Assembly: GCF_000503895.1 (NCBI RefSeq)
Contig: NC_022997.1
Location: forward strand, 620,001-684,000
DNA length: 64,000 nt
Source: Hyphomicrobium nitrativorans NL23
GTDB taxonomy: Bacteria > Pseudomonadota > Alphaproteobacteria > Rhizobiales > Hyphomicrobiaceae
Reading direction: 5' to 3'
The position numbers were made by a program, and so were the translations under genes. Of the stretch, positions 16,715 through 23,753 are shown in pieces (the first letter of the stretch is position 1; each line of letters starts with the position of its first letter). The notes beneath the pieces are model-generated. The model did no database searches. It worked only from the letters and a program-made list of their open reading frames with translations, and was not told the DNA's origin.

Positions 16715-17634
16715 CAGGCGGCGCCTCCGGAGGGGCTGTCTTTGCCGTCGTCCGTGCCGACAGGGGCCGGTTCGCCCGCCAGATCGTGGCGATGATCGTG
16801 ACGATGCTGGTAGACGGCGAAGGCGCGCGCCTCGTCCCGGCCGAACAGACGCACGTATTCCGGATGCTGGGCCACGGTTTCCGGCACGCCCGAGCAGCAG
16901 ACGTGGCGGTTGAGGCAGATCACGCGGTCGGAGTTGGCCATCACGATGTGGAGGTCATGCGAGATCAACAGCACGCCGAGGCCGCGCGCATCCCGCAGGC
17001 GGCCGATCAGCGTGTAAAGCTCGGCTTCGCCCACATAGTCCACGCCGCGCACGGGCTCGTCCAGCACAAGCAGATCCGGATCATTGAGAAGGGCGCGGGC
17101 CAGCAGGACGCGCTGCAATTCGCCGCCCGACAGCTCGCCGAGCTGCTGGTTCGCCACGCGCGACGCGCCGACCTCTTCCAGGACGGCCCCGATGCGGCTT
17201 GCGCGCGCGCCTTCGCCCAGGGCCAGAAAGCGGGCGACCGTCATCGGCAAGGTGCGGTCGATGTCGAAGCGCTGGGGGACGTAGCCGATGGTGAGGCCGC
17301 GGCGTCTCTGGACCTCGCCTTCGTCCAGCCGCTCCAGGCCGAGCAAGGCGCGGACGAGCGTGGTTTTTCCGGCGCCGTTGGGGCCGATGATCGTGACGAT
17401 CTCGCCGGCTGCGATGTCGAGATCGACGCCGGACAGGATCGCGCGGCCACTGCGGGTGACGGCGAGCGCGCGGGCACTGATCAGGATGTCGGCGCCGGGC
17501 GGACGTTTGGCGTGCCCGTGCCCACCGCAGCATGTGCCGTCGTGGGTATGCTGATGGCCGTGAGAATGGCTATGTGCGCCATGCGCCGACGCGCAGGACG
17601 TCTCCGCGGACTCGCCGGGACGCTCGTTCATCAA
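16714..17634 (-). CDS. znuC: zinc ABC transporter ATP-binding protein with His-rich termini
   Basis: A 306-residue ABC ATPase that powers zinc import. Walker [11 protein letters not shown] is at 83-92, the signature ELSGGELQRVLLARALL near residue 162, and Walker B DLLVLDEPVRGVD near 184. Residues 18-41 contain repeated His and Cys (HGAHSHSHGHQHTHDGTCC), and the C-terminal region has HRHDHRHD, both good zinc ligands outside the ATPase core. The gene starts 9 bp after the zur stop and overlaps znuB by one base, so zur-znuC-znuB is one operon under Zur. Confidence 0.93.
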   Translation of the reverse strand: MMNERPGESAETSCASAHGAHSHSHGHQHTHDGTCCGGHGHAKRPPGADILISARALAVTRSGRAILSGVDLDIAAGEIVTIIGPNGAGKTTLVRALLGLERLDEGEVQRRRGLTIGYVPQRFDIDRTLPMTVARFLALGEGARASRIGAVLEEVGASRVANQQLGELSGGELQRVLLARALLNDPDLLVLDEPVRGVDYVGEAELYTLIGRLRDARGLGVLLISHDLHIVMANSDRVICLNRHVCCSGVPETVAQHPEYVRLFGRDEARAFAVYQHRHDHRHDLAGEPAPVGTDDGKDSPSGGAA

Positions 17635-17643
17635 CGTCGTGCC

Positions 17644-18144
17644 TTATTCCTTCGCCGCGCAGCGCGGGCACAGGCCCTGGACCTCGACGAACTTTACACG
17701 GGCCTTGAAATCCGCGCCATCGGCCGCTTCGCCGATCAGGTCGAAGATGTGCTGGCCGTCAACTTCGCCCACGGCGCCGCATTTCTCGCAGGAGAGAAAC
17801 AGCGGGCGGCGGCCCGTGCGGTGGTCCATGCGCCGGCAGGCGAAGAAGGCGTTCTTACTTTCGAGGCGGTGGATGACGCCCGCTTCCAGCAGGGCGTCGA
17901 TGGCCCGGTAGATCGAGATCGGTGCGACGCGGGTGCCTTTGTCGGCCAAGCGGTTGAGGATTTCGTAAGCGCCGATCGAGGCGTAGGTGGCGGCGATTTC
18001 CTCGTAGACCATTTGCCGGAGCTTGGTGAAGCGCAGGTTCTTGGCCGCAAATTCCTCACCGGCGCGCTCGATGGCCTTGGCGAGCTTGCGTCCGTTGGGC
18101 TTCTCCGGCGACGGGAAGGGGGTGCGTGCTTGCGCGTCAGACAT
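17644..18144 (-). CDS. zur: Fur-family zinc uptake regulator
   Basis: A 166-residue Fur-family repressor. A winged-helix N-terminal half includes RFTKLRQMVYEEI and ISIYRAIDALLEAGVIHRLES. The metal-binding C-terminal half has FLSCEKCGAVGEV and a terminal CPRCAAKE, the two Cys-x2-Cys pairs of the structural zinc site. Position at the head of the znuCB operon identifies it as Zur rather than Fur or PerR. The ATG at 18144 is preferred over an in-frame TTG at 18156. A palindromic candidate operator lies 30 bp upstream. Confidence 0.92.
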   Translation of the reverse strand: MSDAQARTPFPSPEKPNGRKLAKAIERAGEEFAAKNLRFTKLRQMVYEEIAATYASIGAYEILNRLADKGTRVAPISIYRAIDALLEAGVIHRLESKNAFFACRRMDHRTGRRPLFLSCEKCGAVGEVDGQHIFDLIGEAADGADFKARVKFVEVQGLCPRCAAKE

Positions 18145-18173
18145 CAGGGCCTGCAAGGTCTCTTTCGGATTCC

Positions 18174-18190
18174 ACGTTACACAATATCAT
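18174..18190. promoter_or_regulatory. candidate Zur operator upstream of zur
   Basis: Read on the minus strand this 17-base site is ATGATATTGTGTAACGT. It agrees at 12 of 16 defined positions with the core of the enterobacterial Zur box as I recall it (ATGTTATANTATAACAT). The position 30-46 bp before the zur start fits autorepression of zur-znuC-znuB. Confidence 0.4.
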
Positions 18191-18710
18191 GACCGAACGC
18201 GGTGCCTAGAGAAATTGATCCGTAGGGGCTGAGGCGCGGTGAATTGATCGTGATCCGGCGTGTAAAACGCCGAGGTGCCAGATCTGGCAGTTGTATTGAA
18301 AGAGTAATTTCTACCCGTCTTTTTGAGGCGTTGCGTCTTTTGTTGGCGATTTCTGTATTTTGCACGCGTGGCAACCGTGCGCTCCCGGCTCGATAGAGGG
18401 CTTCTTTCCCGAGAATGATTGTCCCTGCACATCGCGGGGCGCAACGACGGCGGCCGTTCGATCGTCGCCGTGCTCCGGCAGGGTGCCGGTTAGGGCGGAG
18501 GTGAGATTAAATCGCATCCATGTCGGTTGCTCGCCGCAATACCGCCGCGATGCGGCCCGCGAATTGTAGGACGTGTGCATAAGGGCGATTACGGTACCCG
18601 CGTGCCGCTTTCCAACCTGCAACGAGGGCTCGGTCTGCCCTTACGGCCTTGAGTGGCTTCGTGAGGGTGGGATGACGGCGGTCCGAGACGGTCCGGAGCG
18701 GGCAGGCGCC
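18191..18710. other. 520-bp region without a recognisable gene
   Basis: The region lies between the zur promoter and the large membrane protein gene. Short open frames exist on both strands (for example 18311-18622 minus) but none has a Shine-Dalgarno with recognisable protein character. The left part is relatively AT-rich and probably holds promoters for both divergent units. No repeat or RNA gene was recognised. Confidence 0.5.
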
Positions 18711-18726
18711 AGGAGGATTGAGCACC

Positions 18727-21700
18727 ATGGGCTGGGACGTGAAGGCCACGGCGGATGGCATCGTTCAGTCGCTTCCAGAGATGCCGACGCTCAGCGCCGA
18801 GAGCGTGTCGCTGCCTCAAGCCGCAAACTGGATCATCATGGGCCTCCTCGTGCTTGCGGTTGCAAGCGCGCTGACGCGGCTTCTGCCGCGCATCTGGGCG
18901 GCCACCGAACAGGTGCTGTTCTCGAACTGGCGGCTGGCACTGATCGGAAGCGCCGCGCTCATTCTTTCGCTCGCGGGCGGCTGGGTGACGTGGGACGGCA
19001 TGCGCAACTTCACCGGAGAATCGGTGCTGTCGGCGATGTTCACGTTCGGCATCCACGCGGTGATGCTGATCACCGCGTGGCTCATCGGCGAAAGCTTCGC
19101 GACCGGCATGAACCAGATGCGTGTGACGTCAGCGCGTAAGGTCAACGCGCCGATGATCGCGCTTTCGCTGATCGGATTTACGCTGCTCATTGCGGCGCTT
19201 GTCGCGGGTATCGTTCTTTACGGTCTCTCGAACGATCAACTTTTCTATGGGCTCGCTGCGGCGGGGCTCGTGGTACTCGCGGTGGCGGGTATTCTGATCT
19301 TTTCGAAGAGCGACGTGGTGCAGCCCTATACGCAAGGCGTCCGGATCGTCGCCAAGAACGCGATGCTGTGGGTGATGTTCCTGGTCTGCATGTCGACCAG
19401 CGTGTTCTTCTCGTTCGACAGCCGCTTCAACGTGATCTTTCCGAAGGATCAGCGCGAACGCGCAGCCGAGATCCGCACGACGAACCAGGTTGCGGGCGTC
19501 GTCGCGGACATCGGCGAAACAATTTCGAGCCGGCGGATCACGGAAGCCGAGACGCTGTTCCAGAGCCAGGGCTGGCAGGCCTACGAAGGGCAGCTCGCTT
19601 CGCTCTCGCGCGCATCCGAAGGGGCCGAGCGGGAGATCGAAGCGCATTTTACGCGGCAGATGGAGGCGCACCGCTCCGCGATTGCCGAGCAGCAGGAGCG
19701 CATGACGACCGCAACGAGCGGACAGGCCGGGCTCGCGGGCAAGAAGATCGTCCTGACGGACGAGCTTTCGCGCCTCAAGGCCGAGCGGCCGGGGCTTGCG
19801 GCCGATCTCGCTGGCAAAAAATCGGAACTCGATGCGCGGGCGCGTGAAGTCGATGCAAAGCGCGTCGAGGCAATGGCGGAGGAAAAGGGCGTCGAAGGCA
19901 CGCTCAAGTCCGGCCGGGGGCCCATGTATCGCGAGCGTGTGGGCGAGCTTGCGCGTCTCCGGGATTATTACAAGATCGGCGAAGAACGTGTGCGCGACGC
20001 CGAAAAGCGTCTCGGGGCGGTGGATACGCGCATCACGGAGATCGAGCGTGAGCTTGCCGGCGTCGATGGCGAGCTGGCGAAGCTCAGGGGCGAGGCCGAT
20101 ACGGCGGGGCAGCGGATCGCGGCGTCTGAAGCCTCTCAGTTGGGCCAGGAAGGACAGAGCGTCGATCCGGCGCGGGTGCGTGCCGCATTCGAGCGGGCGC
20201 GGGCGGACTTTCGCCAGCAGCCGGATCAGGAGCGCCTCGCGTCGCTGCATCAGCATTGCGTGCAGCTCTACGACGCGATGATCTCGACGGAGGCCACGAA
20301 AGAGCGCGTGCGCGACATCGACTGCGATCCGAAGCAGGCGGTCGAAGCGGCGGCGGTGGTGTTCGCGCTCAATTCGGGACTCAAGGCGTTCGAGGCGAAC
20401 TGTGCCGGCGGCGACAAGCTGCCGACGGTGGGCGGCGTCGATCCGTTGCTCGGCTTCGGCCGCAAGTGTCTGCAGGACTCGGGACTGCCGAGCGCGGATT
20501 CGTCGGCGATGGGCGCGCGGCTTTCGGCCATCGATCTCAACCGCGACGACAAGGCCCACAACTTCGTGGTGTCGCTCAACGCGTTCCAAGACGGCAATTC
20601 GCTGGCGTATCTGGCGCTTGCCATCGCCATCGGTATGGATGCGCTGATCTTCATGAGCGGCTTGTTCGGCGCCAACGCCGTGCGTTCGCCGCTGTCCGAC
20701 GTTCCAAGCCTCAAAGCGCGTAACTCGCAGGAGTTGAACGCGATGATCGAGGCGGCGCTGTTGCCCGATACGTTCCGCAAGGCGCGGCTTGTCGTGCAAT
20801 CCATGCATCCCATCGAAAACGTCGAAGGGTATTCGAACGAGGTGCGGCTCGACGAACTGGATCCCGAGACCGCAGTGCAGGTGCGCAGCGTTCTCAACGC
20901 GGGTGCGGTGATCGGCGCGGTACGCCGCGGTGGGCAGGCCGCGCATTATCTCGTGCGCTCGGAGCTTCTCGAATTCCTCAATACGGTCGTGAAGCGGGAA
21001 CTCGAACGCAACCCGGACAAGGCCGAGCGCGGTCTTGCGCTCGACCAGTTCGAAGATCAGCTCGTTGTGGCGTTGTTGCCCGACATTGGCGCTTCGTGCG
21101 ATGCGGTGATGGGTGCGCTGGTGCCGATGGACGAGGATCGGGGCTTCACGTCGCAGATCGATCTCGAAGATGTGGACGACGACGAACGACCGGCCGTGCT
21201 CAATGTCTTGAACACGGGCGCGACGTTCTCGCTGGTTCAGCGGGTGAAGGGCACCGAAAGCTACTTCGTGCACAAGGATCTTTATAAAACGCTGGCCCGC
21301 ATCCGTGCACGCGAGATGGCGCGCGGTGGCGGGCGCCCGCCTGCCGCGGATGGCGGTGCGCTTATATCTTCTGCTTCGAAGCAGGATCCGCCCCAGATCA
21401 CGGATCAGACCCAGCGGGTGGAATACAAGCCGAGCGAGAACGACGAGCGGGTGCGGGCAATGTCGGCGCTGGTCGATCCGCTTGGGGTCGATGCGGAAAG
21501 CTACGTCATGCTGGATGCCCAAGTTCTCCGCACGGCGGGACAGGCGAGCGAGGATTTCTACGCGCTGCGCCGCACGCAGAGTGGCCTCGATTATTTTTTG
21601 CGGCAGGGCGATGACGAGGCGCGCCGCGAATTCGACCGTGCGTTTTCGCGAGAAGATCAGGCGCTTCGGCCCGGGGACGGCTGGAAGCAGCGCATCCTGA

Positions 21701-21999
21701 ATGCCGTGGCGGAGGATCTCGAACAGAACTGGGGCATCGTGATGCTGCTGCCGAACGGTCCTTACGAGCGGGCGCTGGGTCATATCGTGGAGCAGCTCGA
21801 ACCGGATAACGCGAATGAAATTCTGGCAGGCGACGAGAAGCTCCTGCTTGCGACCGCCCAAAGCCTGCTCAAAAGCCTACAGAGCAATGCGCGGCAGAGC
21901 AGCGCGGATTGGATGCAGCTTCAGTCTCTGTTCCATCAGTTGCAGCGCGTGCCCGTGCAGCAGGCTGGGCTGGGCGACGGGAAGCGGACGTTGAATTGA
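18727..21999 (+). CDS. large membrane protein with coiled-coil region and internal domain duplication, unknown function
   Basis: A 1090-residue protein; the ATG at 18727 follows AGGAGGA by nine bases. Likely membrane spans are at about 34-52, 69-88, 102-122, 142-166, 174-192 and 211-229. A long charged, coiled-coil-like region follows (about 290-480), including ERMTTATSGQAGLAGKK and repeated Glu/Arg/Lys/Ala heptads. A further span is at about 626-648 (LAYLALAIAIGMDALIFMSG). The C-terminal part is soluble and holds two related units of about 100 residues, starting at the ALLPD motifs near 678 and 783, plus a third LLPN match near 1007. I do not recognise the family. The topology suggests a cell-envelope scaffold or sensor. 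Confidence 0.8.
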   Translation: MGWDVKATADGIVQSLPEMPTLSAESVSLPQAANWIIMGLLVLAVASALTRLLPRIWAATEQVLFSNWRLALIGSAALILSLAGGWVTWDGMRNFTGESVLSAMFTFGIHAVMLITAWLIGESFATGMNQMRVTSARKVNAPMIALSLIGFTLLIAALVAGIVLYGLSNDQLFYGLAAAGLVVLAVAGILIFSKSDVVQPYTQGVRIVAKNAMLWVMFLVCMSTSVFFSFDSRFNVIFPKDQRERAAEIRTTNQVAGVVADIGETISSRRITEAETLFQSQGWQAYEGQLASLSRASEGAEREIEAHFTRQMEAHRSAIAEQQERMTTATSGQAGLAGKKIVLTDELSRLKAERPGLAADLAGKKSELDARAREVDAKRVEAMAEEKGVEGTLKSGRGPMYRERVGELARLRDYYKIGEERVRDAEKRLGAVDTRITEIERELAGVDGELAKLRGEADTAGQRIAASEASQLGQEGQSVDPARVRAAFERARADFRQQPDQERLASLHQHCVQLYDAMISTEATKERVRDIDCDPKQAVEAAAVVFALNSGLKAFEANCAGGDKLPTVGGVDPLLGFGRKCLQDSGLPSADSSAMGARLSAIDLNRDDKAHNFVVSLNAFQDGNSLAYLALAIAIGMDALIFMSGLFGANAVRSPLSDVPSLKARNSQELNAMIEAALLPDTFRKARLVVQSMHPIENVEGYSNEVRLDELDPETAVQVRSVLNAGAVIGAVRRGGQAAHYLVRSELLEFLNTVVKRELERNPDKAERGLALDQFEDQLVVALLPDIGASCDAVMGALVPMDEDRGFTSQIDLEDVDDDERPAVLNVLNTGATFSLVQRVKGTESYFVHKDLYKTLARIRAREMARGGGRPPAADGGALISSASKQDPPQITDQTQRVEYKPSENDERVRAMSALVDPLGVDAESYVMLDAQVLRTAGQASEDFYALRRTQSGLDYFLRQGDDEARREFDRAFSREDQALRPGDGWKQRILNAVAEDLEQNWGIVMLLPNGPYERALGHIVEQLEPDNANEILAGDEKLLLATAQSLLKSLQSNARQSSADWMQLQSLFHQLQRVPVQQAGLGDGKRTLN

Positions 22000-22320
22000 T
22001 TTTTTTGTTTCGTAGGCAAGCTGCGGCAAGCTTCGAATAAGAGATGTCGTGCTTTGCGGATGGCCGCGGCAGTCCATGCGGAGCATGGCTTCGCCTTGCC
22101 CCGCGGGTCGCTTTGCTCCCGGGCGCTTCGTGCCGATTTTTTGTGTGCAGCGAGCGTGCGCCGCCTGTCATGCACGTGCGGTAGGGTAAGGCCCTTACGT
22201 CGATCTACGGCATGGTGAAAGGGTGCTTGCTGATGATCTTTTTTCCGTCACCGCTTCCGCATTATTCCGCCGGTGTACGCATTTATCGTGTGCGCTCGTT
22301 GTGTCATGAGGAGATGTCCC
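22000..22320. other. 321-bp intergenic region with small hairpins
   Basis: It holds a T-rich stretch just after the upstream stop, a short hairpin CCATGC-GGA-GCATGG at 22074-22088, and the leader of the VWA gene. The same CCATGC/GCATGG arms with a different loop occur at 62028-62042. No protein gene is supported. Confidence 0.5.
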
Positions 22321-23694
22321 ATGTCGTTCGTGCGCACTGTCACGCCGCTGCTTGGGCTTGCCGCGTTTTCGGCGGCCATGCTTTCGTCAGCCGTGGAAAC
22401 CCAGGCGGCGGAGGTTCGTCTCGCCGCAGAGCTTGGCCATGCCGTCATCGATGCGAAAACGAAGGACAAGATTTATCTGCGTCTTTCGCTCAAGGCGCTC
22501 GGGCAGCGCGAGCGGGACCGGCGGACGCCGATCAATGTCGCGCTGGTGATCGATCGCTCCGGCTCGATGCAGGGCGAGCGCCTTGCGGCAGCCAAGAAGG
22601 GCGTAGAGGCGGCGCTGGAGCGGCTGGGGCCTGACGATATCGTTTCGCTCGTCGCTTACAATCACGAGGTGGACGTGCTGTTACGCGCGGGCCGCCTCGG
22701 CGCCAAGCGCGACGATGCAGAGCGCGCGATCGGCCGTCTCACCGCAACGGGCACGACGGCGCTTTATGCCGGTGTGAAGGAAGGCGGCGAGCAGGTGCAA
22801 TCGCATCGCTCGGATATGCAGGTGAACCGGGTCGTTCTGCTCTCGGACGGCCTTGCCAATGTCGGGCCCAGCTCGACGCGCGAGGTAGCCGCTCTCGGCC
22901 AGACGCTCGCCGGGAAGGGCATCTCGGTTTCCACCATCGGGCTCGGCCTCGAATACAACGACGAGCTGATGCAACGCCTCGCGGCCGTCAGCGACGGCAA
23001 CCACGTTTTCGTCGAGCGGCCGAGCGATCTGGCGGAAATCTTCGACCGGGAGTTCGGTGACGCGCTTTCCATCGCCGCGCGCGACATCACCATTACCATC
23101 GAATGCAAAGCGGGCTTCCGGCCTACGCGCGTGCTCGGGCGGGATGCGGAGATCGCGGGAAGCCGCGTGACGGTGAACCTCGCGCAGCTGCAAGCCGACA
23201 ACGAACGCTATGTCGTCGTGGAGCTGGAACCGTCCGTTCCGTACAAGGGCGGGCGCGCAGAAGAGGTGGCGCGGGTGGATGTTGCGTACCTCAATCTCGA
23301 CGGCGGGTCGAGGGATGCGGTCGCGGCTAGTGTGAAGGCGCGCTTTACGGACGACGCGAAGGAGGCCGAGGGCAGCATCAATAAAGCCGTTATGAGCCAG
23401 GTTACCGAGCAGATCGCGACAGAGAACAGCGAGCGTGCGATGGAGCTGCGGAACCAGGGTGACGTGGCCGCGGCGCGGCAGGTGCTGATCGACAATGCGT
23501 CGTATCTGAGCCGGAACAAGAATATGTTCGGCTCTGGAAATGCGCCGGCTCCGTCGGCTTCCATTTCCACGCTCGACAAGTTGGAGGAGCGGTCGCGGGA
23601 AGCTGCTGCGTCGCTGGAAGAAGGGGACTGGGAGCGCACGCGGCGCGCCATGCGTCACGATCAGCACAAGTCGAAGGTGCAGCAGGCGTACTGA
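22321..23694 (+). CDS. secreted von Willebrand factor A domain protein
   Basis: A 457-residue protein with a cleavable signal peptide (residues 1-30, ending ETQAAEV). The VWA domain runs from about 70 to 250. The MIDAS motif is DRSGSM (78-83), followed by the Thr in TGTTALYAG and the Asp in VVLLSDGLANVG. The C-terminal region (about 255-457) is beta-rich then helical and Gln/Glu-rich. The ATG at 22321 is preceded by GAGGAG. Such proteins act in the periplasm or at the surface in protein-protein contacts; the partner is unknown. It follows the 1090-residue protein on the same strand but 321 bp away. Confidence 0.88.
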   Translation: MSFVRTVTPLLGLAAFSAAMLSSAVETQAAEVRLAAELGHAVIDAKTKDKIYLRLSLKALGQRERDRRTPINVALVIDRSGSMQGERLAAAKKGVEAALERLGPDDIVSLVAYNHEVDVLLRAGRLGAKRDDAERAIGRLTATGTTALYAGVKEGGEQVQSHRSDMQVNRVVLLSDGLANVGPSSTREVAALGQTLAGKGISVSTIGLGLEYNDELMQRLAAVSDGNHVFVERPSDLAEIFDREFGDALSIAARDITITIECKAGFRPTRVLGRDAEIAGSRVTVNLAQLQADNERYVVVELEPSVPYKGGRAEEVARVDVAYLNLDGGSRDAVAASVKARFTDDAKEAEGSINKAVMSQVTEQIATENSERAMELRNQGDVAAARQVLIDNASYLSRNKNMFGSGNAPAPSASISTLDKLEERSREAAASLEEGDWERTRRAMRHDQHKSKVQQAY

Positions 23695-23721
23695 GGCCGC
23701 GCTTTCTTGCAGTGCGGGCAG

Positions 23722-23746
23722 GGCGGAGTGCGGATCGCGCTCCGCC
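23722..23746 (+). terminator. hairpin between convergent VWA and autotransporter genes
   Basis: An 11-bp stem (23722-23732 with 23736-23746, one G-T wobble) with a 3-base loop, followed on the plus strand by TTTGG. The T run is short, so it is a moderate terminator candidate for the VWA gene. Confidence 0.5.
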
Positions 23747-23753
23747 TTTGGCG

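Noticed and set aside
18311-18622. 103-codon minus-strand open frame in the zur upstream gap
   Set aside because: No Shine-Dalgarno at the start and no protein-like pattern; left as unassigned intergenic sequence.
19129-21861. 910-codon open frame on the minus strand
   Set aside because: It is antisense to the 1090-residue protein gene, rich in Arg and His, and lacks any recognisable motif; typical shadow frame of a high-GC gene.
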